From contig NZ_JNYJ01000044.1 in assembly GCF_000716715.1 (NCBI RefSeq), forward strand, positions 8,983 through 72,982: 64,000 nucleotides of DNA, given 5' to 3'. Positions 1 to 8,183 of this stretch are shown one piece after another (within the stretch, counting starts at the first letter, position 1; every line of letters starts with the position of its first letter). The translations under genes were made by a program, and so were the position numbers. The stretch comes from Dactylosporangium aurantiacum. GTDB taxonomy: Bacteria > Actinomycetota > Actinomycetes > Mycobacteriales > Micromonosporaceae. Under the pieces are notes generated by a model. It saw only the letters and a list, made by a program, of their open reading frames with translations, had not been told where the DNA came from and ran no database searches.

Positions 1-1
1 C

Positions 2-574
2 ACCGGCGGCGGCACCTGGCTCGCCGTCGACCCGGCCGCCGGCACCGTGACCGCCCTGCTCAACGGCTTCCCGCCGCTGCCACCCCTGGGCGACCGCCCG
101 ACCCGGGGCACCCTCCCCCTGACCCCGCTGCCGTCGGACCTCACCGGTTTCGATGCCTTTCATCTGGTACGCGCAACGCCCGCCGACGTCACCGTCGTGT
201 CCTGGAACGGCACCGACGTGACCCGCCAGACCCTCCCACCCGGCGACCACGTCATCGTCAACCAGGGCGTCGACGTCAACGCCTTCGCCCCGCTGCACGC
301 CGCCGCCACCCCCGACCCCCGCCCGGGCCTGCCCACCGCCGACGCCTGGGGCGACTGGGTCCCCATGCTCGCCGGCGGCACCTTCACCGGCGCCGCCCCG
401 CGCACCCTGCTCGTCCACCACTCGGTCGACGGCCTCGAGTACGGCTCGGGCTCCGCCAGCCTGGTCGCCCTGCGCCCCGGCACCGCCCGCTACGACTTCG
501 CCACCACCCCCGGCCCCACCGCCACCTGGCAGGAGATAGCTGTGCTGCCGCCTGTGCTGCCGCCCCACCGCTGA
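2..574 (+). CDS. NRDE/TANGO2-family protein, 3' part
   Basis: The reading frame is open from base 2, so the gene starts before the window and only its C-terminal 190 residues are seen. The visible start GGGTWLAVDPAAG followed by ALLNG matches the family pattern of a GTW turn followed by an (A/T)LLN strand, found near the N-terminus of NRDE (TANGO2-like) proteins. The later VNQG and GDWVPML segments suit the rest of that fold. The biochemical role of bacterial NRDE proteins is not settled. The gene ends in a run of prolines just before TGA, and no partner gene follows it for more than 1.4 kb. The family call rests on short motifs. Confidence 0.6.
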   Translation, partial: TGGGTWLAVDPAAGTVTALLNGFPPLPPLGDRPTRGTLPLTPLPSDLTGFDAFHLVRATPADVTVVSWNGTDVTRQTLPPGDHVIVNQGVDVNAFAPLHAAATPDPRPGLPTADAWGDWVPMLAGGTFTGAAPRTLLVHHSVDGLEYGSGSASLVALRPGTARYDFATTPGPTATWQEIAVLPPVLPPHR

Positions 575-2012
575 CGCGGTGGGTCCCGGCGGGGGTTCCC
601 ACCCGCACCCCCATGCTCGCTGCGCTCGCACCGCCTGCGCTGCCGCGCGGCGGCTTCTCGCGCGTGCGCGCCGCAACCGCTGGTCGACCTCCCCGGGTCG
701 GCCGGCAGGGCTCCTGACCGCGATCGGGAAGGGCACATTCGGGACACCCGTCGACCAGCCACCGGCCACGACCCGCCCCTTGACCGAGACGCAGCCGCCT
801 CCCGACACCAGGACACCGGACGCCAGCACCAGACACGGGAACGGGCACCGGCACTGGCACCGGGCGGCGAACCGCATGCGAGCGCCCACACCCCGGCAGC
901 ACGGCGCTCTACCGGGGCCATGGTTCGAGGGTCTGTCCCTGGTAGGGGGCGGTCGGGGCACGGCCTTGCCGACACGGGCGCTGTGGTGTCGTGCACACCG
1001 GGTCTTATCGGGCTGATGCCGCCCTCCCTTGCGGCGGGCGCGAGGTCCTGTGCACACCGGTCGCCGGGTGGTGTTGGAGGAAGCGGTGGATGCCGGCGCG
1101 ACGGTTGATTCCTGGACGTCACCACTGTGGGCGGCTGCGGCGGCCGTGGGCGTCTGTGGTGGGGCAGCAGGTATCGATGGTGGGTCGCCGAGCGAGGGAT
1201 GCGCAGCCGGGTCGGCAGGCGCTGTCCCGCACGCGGCGCGGTCGGTCGCGGCGCGGCCGGTCGCGGTCGCCGGCCGGGCTGTCAGCGGCGCGGTTGCCGG
1301 ACCAGTCGATGACCCCGCTGGCCTCGTCGCTGGTGACAAAGACGTCGGACGGGCTGTCAGCGGCGGGGTTGCCGGGCGGGCCGTCGCGGTTGGAGGGCAC
1401 CCGGTTGCCGAACGGTCGATTGCCTGATGGGCAGCGGCCGTCGTCACCCCGGAAGTTGCCGGTGCCGGAGCGGTAGGCGCCGCCGCTCGGCCGGAGGTCG
1501 CGCGCACGCCAGCTGCAGGGCGCACGCCACCTGCAGAGCGCACGCCAGCTGCAGGGCGCATGCGGACCGCGACGGGCGCGGCAGTTGCAGAATGTGCGCC
1601 AGCTGAAGGGTGCTCGGGCGGGGTTGCCAGCAGGCGGGCGGTGCGCAGGCGGGCCAGCTTCGTGGCGTGGCGGGCCGCCAGCCCGTGCCTGCGGGCCTCT
1701 GCGAACTCGGCCTTCGTCGTCGCCAGCCATTCGCGGCGGCGGGTGTGGGTAGCCGCGGCGGCGGCCAGGCGGGCGGCCGATGCACGGACGTCGTCCGCCA
1801 GAGAGCCGACGGCCGATGTCGGCGTGCCGGCGTGAACCTGCCTGCGGTCGGCCCGTGTGATGGGCCGGCCCGCGTCTGGTGCGTCCAGCGAAAAATATGG
1901 TCGTGGCACGTGCCGCCTCCCCCCGGTAGGCGCCACCACCATTCTCCCGGACCCACCAGACCCCGTCCAGCGCCGCTACCCGCAGCGACCGGACCCGTAC
2001 ACAAAGCGTGAT
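575..2012. other. Long intergenic stretch without a convincing gene
   Basis: Open frames here exist on both strands but translate to Arg/Pro/Gly/Ala-rich strings with no recognisable domain and no good ribosome binding site. The stretch holds GC-rich short repeats: an 18-base unit near 1506-1559, and a repeated segment around GTCAGCGGCG-GGTTGCCGG near 1279 and 1351. Its last 100 bases lead into the promoter of the glycosyltransferase gene. No RNA gene was recognised. Confidence 0.6.
1506..1559. repeat. 18-bp tandem repeat, three copies
   Basis: Three consecutive 18-base units of the form GCC(A)CTGCAG-GCGCA(C/T) at 1506-1523, 1524-1541 and 1542-1559 differ at only a few positions. Decayed relatives of the unit continue to about 1615. 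Each unit holds a CTGCAG palindrome. The unit is a multiple of three, so an antisense frame stays open through it, but that frame has no protein-like composition. Confidence 0.7.
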
Positions 2013-2030
2013 TCACAGGTGGGGCACAGG
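2013..2030 (+). promoter_or_regulatory. Direct-repeat regulatory site upstream of glycosyltransferase
   Basis: TCACAGG, four bases, then GCACAGG: two 7-bp direct repeats with an 11-bp period, ending 44 bases before the ATG at 2075. The same arrangement lies at almost the same distance before the second glycosyltransferase gene (4277-4294). Spacing and sequence resemble the TCACAGC-N4-TCACAGC sites bound by mycobacterial PhoP, an OmpR-family regulator. Binding by such a regulator here is inferred. Confidence 0.55.
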
Positions 2031-2074
2031 TAGGACCCACGGTGCTGGCAGGGGCGGGCCGCAGTCTCGGCAGC

Positions 2075-4228
2075 ATGACGACGACGCTGAGCCGCACCGA
2101 TGCCATCGCCCAACTGCCGGCGGAGCCGCCGCCCCGGGATCCGTGGTGGGTACGGCCGGCGGTGGCGGTGCTGCTGGTGGGGACGCTGGTGGCGTACCTG
2201 TGGGACCTCGGCGCGTCCGGGTGGGGCAACGCCTTCTACGCGGCGGCGGCGCAGGCGGGCTCCGAGAGCTGGAAGGCGTGGTTCTTCGGCTCGTCCGACG
2301 CGTCGAACTTCATCACCGTGGACAAGACGCCGGGGGCGTTGTGGGTGACCGGGCTGGCGGTGCGGATCTTCGGGCTCAGCTCGTGGAGCGTCCTCGCGCC
2401 GCAGGCGCTGATCGGGGTGGCGACCGTCTGGCTGCTGTACCTGACGGTCCGCCGCTGGCACGGGCCGGCGGCCGGGCTGCTGGCCGGGGCGGTGCTCGCG
2501 ACGACCCCGGTCGCGGCGCTGATGTTCCGGTTCAACAATCCTGATGCGCTGCTCATGTTGCTGCTCGTCGTCGGCGTGTACGGCATGATGCGCGCCCTGG
2601 AGCGGGGCAGCACGTGGTGGCTGGTGCTCGCGGGCGGCAGTGTCGGGCTCGGGTTCCTGACGAAGATGCTGCAGGCGCTGCTGGTCGTGCCGGCGTTCGC
2701 GCTGGCGTACCTGCTGTTCGCGCCGACCGGGTGGGGGCGCCGGCTGGTGCAGCTGCTGGTCGCCGGGGCGGCGCTGGTCGCGTCGGCCGGCTGGTGGGTC
2801 GCGGTCGTCGAGCTGACCCCGGCGTCGTGGCGGCCGTACGTCGGCGGCTCGCAGACCAATTCGATCCTCGAGCTCACCCTCGGCTACAACGGCCTCGGGC
2901 GCATCACCGGCGACGAGACCGGCAGCGTCGGCGGCGGAGGAGGCGGCGGAGGCGGCGGCCGCTGGGGCGAGACCGGCTGGTCGCGGCTCTTCGACGGGCA
3001 GACCGGCGGGCAGGCGTCGTGGCTGCTGCCGGCCGCGCTGATCTTCCTGGTCGCCGGGCTGGTGTGGTCGACGCGGAAGGCCGCCTACGTCCTGTGGGGC
3101 GGCTGGCTGGTCGTCACTGCCGCCGTCTTCAGCCTGATGCAGGGCATCTTCCACGACTACTACACGGTGGCCCTCGCGCCCGCGGTCGGCGCGCTGGTCG
3201 CGATGGGCTCGGCGACCCTGTGGCGCCGGCGCGGGAACCTCCTGGCGCTGCTCACGCTCGCGGCGACGGTCGCGGTCAGCGCGATCTGGTCGTACGTGCT
3301 GCTGGCCCGCGCCGCCGACTTCCACCCGTGGCTGCGCGTCGCGGTGCTGCTTGCCGGCGCGGCGGGCGCGGCGGGGCTGCTGGTCAGCCAGCGGCTCGGC
3401 CCCGCGCTCAGGCGGCGGGTCGGCCCGGTGGCGGCCGCGGCGGCGCTGTTCGCGCTGCTGGGCGGGCCGGTCGCGTACTCGCTGAACACCGTCGCGACCC
3501 CGCACAGCGGCTCGATCGTCACGGCCGGGCCGGCGGTCGCGGGCGGCGGCTTCGGCGGCGGGCGCGGCATGGGCGGCGGTCCCGGCGGCATGGGCGGCTT
3601 CGGCGGCACGGGCGGCGGCCCCGGTGTCCCCGGCGGCGCCCCCGGCCCCGGCGGCGCCGGCGGCTTCCGCAACGGCGGCGCGGCTCCCGGCGCGGGCACG
3701 GCTCCCGGCGCGGGCACGGCTCCCGGCGGCGCGGGCACGACCGGCGGCGGCACGGGCGCGTTCCCCGGCGGCGCGGGTACGACCGGCGGCGCGGGTACGA
3801 CCGGTGGCGGCGCGGGCGCGGCTCCCGGTGGGCAGCGCGGCGGCTTCGGTGGCGCGGGCGGCGGCATAGGTGGCCTGCTCAACGCGACCACCCCGAGCGC
3901 GGAGCTCGTCGCGCTGCTGAGCCAGGACGCGTCGCGGTACACCTGGGTCGGCGCGGCCGTCGGGTCCAACAGCGCGTCCGGGTACCAGCTGGCGACACAG
4001 CTGCCGGTGATGGCGATCGGCGGCTTCAACGGCAGCGACCCCGCGCCGAGCCTGGAGCGGTTCCAGCAGTACGTCGCGGCCGGCGAGATCCACTACTTCA
4101 TCGGCGGTGCCGGGGTCGGTGGCCGCAGCAACGGCGGCAGCAGCGTCAGCGCGCAGATCGCGGCGTGGGTCGCGGCCAACTACACCGCGCGGACGGTCGG
4201 CGGCGTCACCGTGTACGACCTGTCGTAG
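2075..4228 (+). CDS. Membrane glycosyltransferase, ArnT/PMT-like (GT39 superfamily)
   Basis: A 717-residue integral membrane protein. The N-terminal two-thirds has about ten hydrophobic helices with the family pattern of lipid-linked sugar transferases: after the first helix a loop containing WGNAFYAAAAQAG and VDKTPGALW, then FNNPDALLMLLL. Such enzymes usually move a sugar from a polyprenyl phosphate carrier to an acceptor outside the membrane. Residues about 489-603 form a very Gly-rich segment with GTAPGA and GTTGG repeats, followed by an outer domain ending AANYTARTVGGVTVYDL, as in YkcB-like proteins. The ATG at 2075 is chosen because its opening residues MTTTL and its upstream site match those of the next gene. 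That gene, a GT2 enzyme with a GtrA domain, could make the lipid-linked donor. The sugar and acceptor are unknown. Confidence 0.8.
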   Translation: MTTTLSRTDAIAQLPAEPPPRDPWWVRPAVAVLLVGTLVAYLWDLGASGWGNAFYAAAAQAGSESWKAWFFGSSDASNFITVDKTPGALWVTGLAVRIFGLSSWSVLAPQALIGVATVWLLYLTVRRWHGPAAGLLAGAVLATTPVAALMFRFNNPDALLMLLLVVGVYGMMRALERGSTWWLVLAGGSVGLGFLTKMLQALLVVPAFALAYLLFAPTGWGRRLVQLLVAGAALVASAGWWVAVVELTPASWRPYVGGSQTNSILELTLGYNGLGRITGDETGSVGGGGGGGGGGRWGETGWSRLFDGQTGGQASWLLPAALIFLVAGLVWSTRKAAYVLWGGWLVVTAAVFSLMQGIFHDYYTVALAPAVGALVAMGSATLWRRRGNLLALLTLAATVAVSAIWSYVLLARAADFHPWLRVAVLLAGAAGAAGLLVSQRLGPALRRRVGPVAAAAALFALLGGPVAYSLNTVATPHSGSIVTAGPAVAGGGFGGGRGMGGGPGGMGGFGGTGGGPGVPGGAPGPGGAGGFRNGGAAPGAGTAPGAGTAPGGAGTTGGGTGAFPGGAGTTGGAGTTGGGAGAAPGGQRGGFGGAGGGIGGLLNATTPSAELVALLSQDASRYTWVGAAVGSNSASGYQLATQLPVMAIGGFNGSDPAPSLERFQQYVAAGEIHYFIGGAGVGGRSNGGSSVSAQIAAWVAANYTARTVGGVTVYDLS

Positions 4229-4243
4229 CCACCCCGTCCCACG

Positions 4244-4277
4244 AAGGGGCCGTCCCGTTCCCGGGGCGGCCCCTTTT
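4244..4277 (+). terminator. Rho-independent-like terminator
   Basis: AAGGGGCCG (4244-4252) pairs with CGGCCCCTT (4267-4275) and further GC pairs lie inside the loop; the 3' arm runs into TTTT. It sits 15 bases after the stop of the first glycosyltransferase gene and touches the next regulatory site, so the two glycosyltransferase genes are probably transcribed separately. Confidence 0.65.
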
Positions 4278-4294
4278 CACAGGCTGGGCACAGG
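4277..4294 (+). promoter_or_regulatory. Second copy of the CACAGG direct-repeat site
   Basis: TCACAGG, four bases (CTGG), GCACAGG, ending 43 bases before the ATG at 4338. It matches the site at 2013-2030, and similarity continues downstream into an ACGGTGC(T/C)GG segment in both. A common regulator of the two glycosyltransferase genes is inferred. Confidence 0.55.
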
Positions 4295-4337
4295 ATCGCC
4301 ACACGGTGCCGGAAGCTGCGGCGCCGACCTTGGTGAC

Positions 4338-5543
4338 ATGACGACGACGCTCGCACGTACCGCAGCAGCCAACGCCACCACCGGGACCGCCACGGTCCTC
4401 GACGTGGTGGTCCCCGTTTACAACGAGGAACGTGACCTCGGCCCGTGCGTGCGCCGGCTGCACGCGCACCTCACCGCGACGTTCCCGTACCCCTTCCGGA
4501 TCACCGTCGCGGACAACGCCAGCACCGACGGGACCCTCGCGGTCGCCGCCGGCCTGGCCGGGGAGCTGCCCGGGGTCGAGGTCCTGCACCTGACCGCGAA
4601 GGGGCGCGGGCGGGCGCTGCGGGCGGCGTGGGACGCGTCGGACGCGCCGGTCCTCGCGTACATGGACGTCGATCTCAGCACCGACCTGAACGCGCTGCTG
4701 CCCCTCGTGGCGCCCCTGCTGTCCGGCCACTCCGACGTGTCGATCGGCACCCGTCTGGCCCGCAGCTCCCGGGTCGTGCGCGGGGCGAAGCGGCAGTTCA
4801 TCTCGCGGTCGTACAACCTGCTGCTGCGCGGCACGCTGCAGGCCGGCTTCTCCGACGCGCAGTGCGGTTTCAAGGCGATCCGCAAGGACGTGGCCGCGCG
4901 GCTGCTGCCGCTGGTGGAGGACACCGGCTGGTTCTTCGACACGGAGCTGCTGGTGCTGGCGCAGCGGGCCGGGCTGCGCATCCACGAGGTGCCTGTCGAC
5001 TGGATCGACGACCCGGACAGCCGGGTCGACATCGTCTCCACCGCCGTGGCCGACCTGCGCGGCATCGCCCGGCTCGCCCGTGGCCTGCTCAACGGGAGCC
5101 TGCCGGTGCAGTCCCTGCGCCGCGAGTTCGGTCGCGAGCCGCTCGTCGCGGCGGGTGTACCGGCGGCGATGCCGTCGCAGCTGCTGCGCTTCGCCGCGGT
5201 CGGGGTGCTGTCGACGGTCGCGTACCTGCTGCTGTTCGCGCTGCTGCGGCCGGCCGCCGGGGCGCAGGCGGCGAACTTCACGGCGCTGCTGGTGACCGCG
5301 GTCGGCAACACGGCGCTGAACCGGCGGTTGACGTTCGCCGTGCGGGGCGCCGCCCGCGCCGGCCGGCACCAGGCGCAGGGACTGCTGCTCTTCGCGCTCG
5401 GCCTGGCCCTGACGTCCGGCTCCCTCGCACTGCTGGGCGCGGTCGCGTACCCGCTCGAGGTGGCGGTGCTCGTGGCGGCCAACCTGACCGCGACCGTGCT
5501 GCGGTTCCTGCTGATGCGGGCGTGGGTGTTCCGGGCACCCTGA
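4338..5543 (+). CDS. GT2 family glycosyltransferase fused to GtrA-like membrane domain
   Basis: A 401-residue protein in two parts. Residues about 20-260 are a GT-A fold family 2 transferase of the dolichyl/polyprenyl-phosphate glycosyltransferase kind: VVVPVYNEERDL at the start, DNASTDGT, and the metal-binding YMDVDLSTD. Residues about 275-400 form a GtrA domain of four hydrophobic helices (LLRFAAVGVLSTVAYLLLF, then NRRLTFAVRG). Such fusions are thought to make a sugar-polyprenyl phosphate and help move it across the membrane. The preceding membrane transferase could use this donor. Both genes begin MTTTL and share an upstream direct repeat. The start follows the spacing of the upstream site; no strong Shine-Dalgarno is visible. 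Confidence 0.85.
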   Translation: MTTTLARTAAANATTGTATVLDVVVPVYNEERDLGPCVRRLHAHLTATFPYPFRITVADNASTDGTLAVAAGLAGELPGVEVLHLTAKGRGRALRAAWDASDAPVLAYMDVDLSTDLNALLPLVAPLLSGHSDVSIGTRLARSSRVVRGAKRQFISRSYNLLLRGTLQAGFSDAQCGFKAIRKDVAARLLPLVEDTGWFFDTELLVLAQRAGLRIHEVPVDWIDDPDSRVDIVSTAVADLRGIARLARGLLNGSLPVQSLRREFGREPLVAAGVPAAMPSQLLRFAAVGVLSTVAYLLLFALLRPAAGAQAANFTALLVTAVGNTALNRRLTFAVRGAARAGRHQAQGLLLFALGLALTSGSLALLGAVAYPLEVAVLVAANLTATVLRFLLMRAWVFRAP

Positions 5544-5557
5544 TATCGTCAAATACG

Positions 5558-6622
5558 GTGAAATCGGGTTTTCTTCATGAACTGCGCGACGGGGTCACCC
5601 CTCGTGCGGGTGCCCTGGTCCTCGCGGTCCTCGCCGTGCAACTGGCGTTCATCGCCAGCTACATCGGCGCGTTCCACGAGCCGACCCCGCACCGGATCCC
5701 GATCGCCGTCGCCGCCCCGCCGCAGCAGGTCGGCGCGCTGGTCCGGCAGCTCGACGCGCTGCCAGGGACGCCGCTGGACGCCGTGGCCGTGCCCGACGAG
5801 GCCTCGGCCCGCCGGATGATCGACCGCCGCGAGGTGTACGGCGCGTTCGTGGTCTCCTCCGCCTCCACCGACGCCGCCTCAGCTGACCGCCTGATCATCG
5901 CCAGCGGTGCGGGGGCGAGCGTCGGCCAGGTCCTCGAGCAGATCATCACCTCGGTCGAGGACGGCCAGGACCGCGCGTTCACCGTCGAGGACGTCAAGCC
6001 TGCGCTGGTCGGCGACGCCCGCGGCCTGTCAGGCTTCTATCTCGCGCTCGGCTGGGTCGTCGGCGGGTACCTCGTCGCGATCGCCCTGAGCACCAGCAAG
6101 GGCTCCCGCCCCGCCAACCCGCACCGCGCCGTGATCCGCCTGCTGTCCCTGCTCGCCTACGCCCTGCTGTCCGGCCTCGGCGGCGCTCTGGTCACCGGCG
6201 CCGTCTACGGCGCGATCGACGGCCACCTCGCGCAGCTGACCTGGTTCGGCGCGCTGCTGGTCTTCGCCTCGGGCGCCTTCACGATGGCGCTGCAGGCCGC
6301 GTTCGGCTTCATCGGCACGGGGCTGACCGTCCTGCTGTTCGTGGTCCTGGGCAACCCGAGCGCCGGCGGCGCCTACCCGGCCCCGCTGCTCCCCCCGTTC
6401 TGGCGCGCCGTCGGCCCGTGGCTCCCCCCGGGCCTGGGCACCGAGGCGATCCGCGGCATCGTGTACTTCCACGGCGTCGGCGTGGGCCGCTCGGCGCTGA
6501 TCCTGTGCGGGTACTGCCTCCTCGGGGTGCTCGGGACACTGGCGGCGGTGGCGGCCGGCCAGCCGCGGAAGGTCACCTTGCCGCCGACGGCCCCGACCGA
6601 CGGGCCGAGCAAGCCGGATTGA
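5558..6622 (+). CDS. DUF3533/ABC-2-like membrane protein
   Basis: A 354-residue protein with one helix near the N-terminus (LVLAVLAVQLAFIASYIGAF), an external segment of about 150 residues, then five or six helices packed in the last half. This is the plan of YhgE/Pip and ABC-2 type permease-like proteins (DUF3533 group), whose transport role is mostly unproven. The motif SGFYLALGWVVGGYL introduces the helix bundle, and the C-terminal LPPGLGTEAIRGIVYF loop is typical of the group. The GTG at 5558 is the only sensible start after the stop of the previous gene, 14 bases upstream, so the two are probably cotranscribed. Substrate unknown. Confidence 0.7.
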   Translation: MKSGFLHELRDGVTPRAGALVLAVLAVQLAFIASYIGAFHEPTPHRIPIAVAAPPQQVGALVRQLDALPGTPLDAVAVPDEASARRMIDRREVYGAFVVSSASTDAASADRLIIASGAGASVGQVLEQIITSVEDGQDRAFTVEDVKPALVGDARGLSGFYLALGWVVGGYLVAIALSTSKGSRPANPHRAVIRLLSLLAYALLSGLGGALVTGAVYGAIDGHLAQLTWFGALLVFASGAFTMALQAAFGFIGTGLTVLLFVVLGNPSAGGAYPAPLLPPFWRAVGPWLPPGLGTEAIRGIVYFHGVGVGRSALILCGYCLLGVLGTLAAVAAGQPRKVTLPPTAPTDGPSKPD

Positions 6623-6654
6623 CCCAGGCCATTCGCGACCCGGCCAGCGGGACA

Positions 6655-6729
6655 CGACCGGCGAGAACGCGACCGGCGAGGACCCGACCGGCGAGGGCGC
6701 GACCGGCGGGGACGCGACCGACGGATGGT
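6655..6729. repeat. 15-bp tandem repeat, five copies
   Basis: Five consecutive 15-base units beginning CGACCGGCGAG or close variants, at 6655, 6670, 6685, 6700 and 6715. Changes are concentrated in the last five bases of each unit. The array starts right after the stop codon of the DUF3533-like gene. Confidence 0.75.
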
Positions 6730-6820
6730 CGACCGGCCACCGAGCGCGGCACGCGAAGCGGGCCGGGCGCGAAGCAGGCGGACGCGGACGGGCAGGCACG
6801 CGGACGGGCAGGCGGACGCG

Positions 6821-6900
6821 GACGGGCAGGCACGCCGACGGGCAGGCACGCCGACGGGCAGGCACGCCGACGGGCAGGCACGCCGACGGGCAGGCACGCG
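6821..6900. repeat. 16-bp tandem repeat, five copies
   Basis: GACGGGCAGGCACGCC is repeated at 6821, 6837, 6853, 6869 and 6885, the last copy ending in G. Imperfect relatives precede it from about 6787. The near identity of the copies suggests recent slippage or unequal exchange. Confidence 0.8.
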
Positions 6901-6929
6901 GACGCCTGGGCGAGTGCGCATGCCGCAAC

Positions 6930-6993
6930 GGACCACGCCACCCACGGACCACGCCACCCACCGACCACGCCACCCACCGACCACGCCACCACG
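6930..6993. repeat. Second 16-bp tandem repeat, four copies
   Basis: Units of the form (G/C)GACCACGCCACCCAC start at 6930, 6946, 6962 and 6978. The unit length equals that of the array just upstream, but the sequence is different. Confidence 0.75.
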
Positions 6994-7457
6994 AACCACG
7001 CACCCACCAGCCGCGTCACCACAACCACGGACCGCGCCACCACGGACGCGCCGCCACGGGTTGCTGCTTTCGGGCCGAGACGGTGCGGCTTGATACCAGA
7101 CGTGGCCGCCGTCCGAGGCCGTCGCGCGCAGCGGAAACGGGTACGCCACCCGTACGAGATTCCAGCCGTGGCAAGGAGGCCGCCCGCTCACGCAAGCGCC
7201 TGCCACCACGACCGGCACCACCGTCCGCGGAGCCGGCCTGGAGCCAGCCGATCCGACCCACCTCGACGCGGATCTCCGACCCACCTCGAACGCGGATCAA
7301 CGAAGCCGCGTCCGAGGCAGCAACCCCACGCGGCCCACGGGTCGACGACGCACACCCGCTACGAATTCGCAGCCCGGAAGCACGTGCCCGGTGACTGCCT
7401 GATGGCATCTTACACCGGCACAGGAAATTGATCTCCGACGTCGTCGCTGTCCGTAGT

Positions 7458-8183
7458 CTAATCCATCCAACGCGGCGCCCGGCGTTCGCGGAACGCGGCG
7501 ATGCCCTCCGCCACCTCCGCCGGGTCGTGCGGGGCGGCCCCGTCCGACCCGTCGATGATCGCCTTGGCGGAGCGGACGCTGTGCTGGGAGCGGGCCGCGA
7601 TGGTGGTGGCGGTGGCCTGTACCAACGCTGCCAGGTCGGCGGCGGGGGCGACGGTGTCGACGAGGCCGATCCGTTCGGCGGTGGCGGCGTCGATCAGGTC
7701 GCCGGTGAAGAGCAGCAGCTTCGCGCGGGCCGGGCCGACGAGGGCGGCGAGGCGGCGGGTGGTGGAGGGCGGGTAGACGATGCCGAGCTTCGCCGGGGTG
7801 ACGCCGAAGCGGCTGTCCGATGCGGCGAAGCGCAGGTCGCAGGCGACGGCGAGCTGGCAGCCGCCGCCGACGCAGAAGCCGTCGATGCGGGCGATGACCG
7901 GTTTCGGGAACGCGGCGAGGGCCCGTTCGGCGTGCACGGCGACGCTGTCCTCGCCGGCGGCGGCGATGGTGGCGGCGTCGTCGAGGTCGGCGCCGGCGCT
8001 GAAGGTGCCGCCCGCGCCGGCGACGACGAGGACCTTGACGGCCGGGTCGGCGGCGAGCGCTGACAGGTGCTCCGGCACGGCGGTCCACATGGCGGCGGTG
8101 AGCGCGTTGCGCTTGCCGGGGTTGTCGATGAGCAGGGTGGCGACCGCGCCGTCGACGTCGACGCGGATCTCGCCGTCGCTCAC
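7458..8183 (-). CDS. Enoyl-CoA hydratase/isomerase family protein
   Basis: A 241-residue crotonase-fold protein of usual family length. It shows the CoA-binding and oxyanion-hole segments: GTFSAGADL at about residue 60 and the second oxyanion loop in FCVGGGCQLAVACDLRFA. The sequence after it, SRFGVTPAKLGIVYP, is typical of family members acting on short or unusual acyl-CoAs. The Glu pair of true hydratases is not evident, so the exact reaction (hydratase, isomerase or other) is open. The start is the GTG at 8181-8183, which overlaps the TGA of the upstream ligase gene by four bases (GTGA), indicating translational coupling with it. Confidence 0.8.
   Translation of the reverse strand: MSDGEIRVDVDGAVATLLIDNPGKRNALTAAMWTAVPEHLSALAADPAVKVLVVAGAGGTFSAGADLDDAATIAAAGEDSVAVHAERALAAFPKPVIARIDGFCVGGGCQLAVACDLRFAASDSRFGVTPAKLGIVYPPSTTRRLAALVGPARAKLLLFTGDLIDAATAERIGLVDTVAPAADLAALVQATATTIAARSQHSVRSAKAIIDGSDGAAPHDPAEVAEGIAAFRERRAPRWMD

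Larger units (their letters stand above)
6623..7457. other. Intergenic stretch with three minisatellites
   Basis: About 835 bases between genes on opposite strands. No reading frame gives a protein-like product; frames stay open because of tandem repeats of 15 and 16 bases, listed separately. The last 200 bases (7250-7450) are less repetitive, with no recognised RNA or promoter. Confidence 0.6.

Noticed and set aside
575..1500. Several overlapping frames after the NRDE-like gene
   Set aside because: None shows third-position GC bias typical of real genes here, and none has a plausible start.
1976..4093. Long open frame on the minus strand opposite the membrane glycosyltransferase
   Set aside because: It is Arg/Ala/Gln-rich with no domain, a frame kept open by high GC opposite a well-supported gene.
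6821..6900. CRISPR-like array
   Set aside because: Units are contiguous 16-base repeats without spacers, and no cas gene is in the window.
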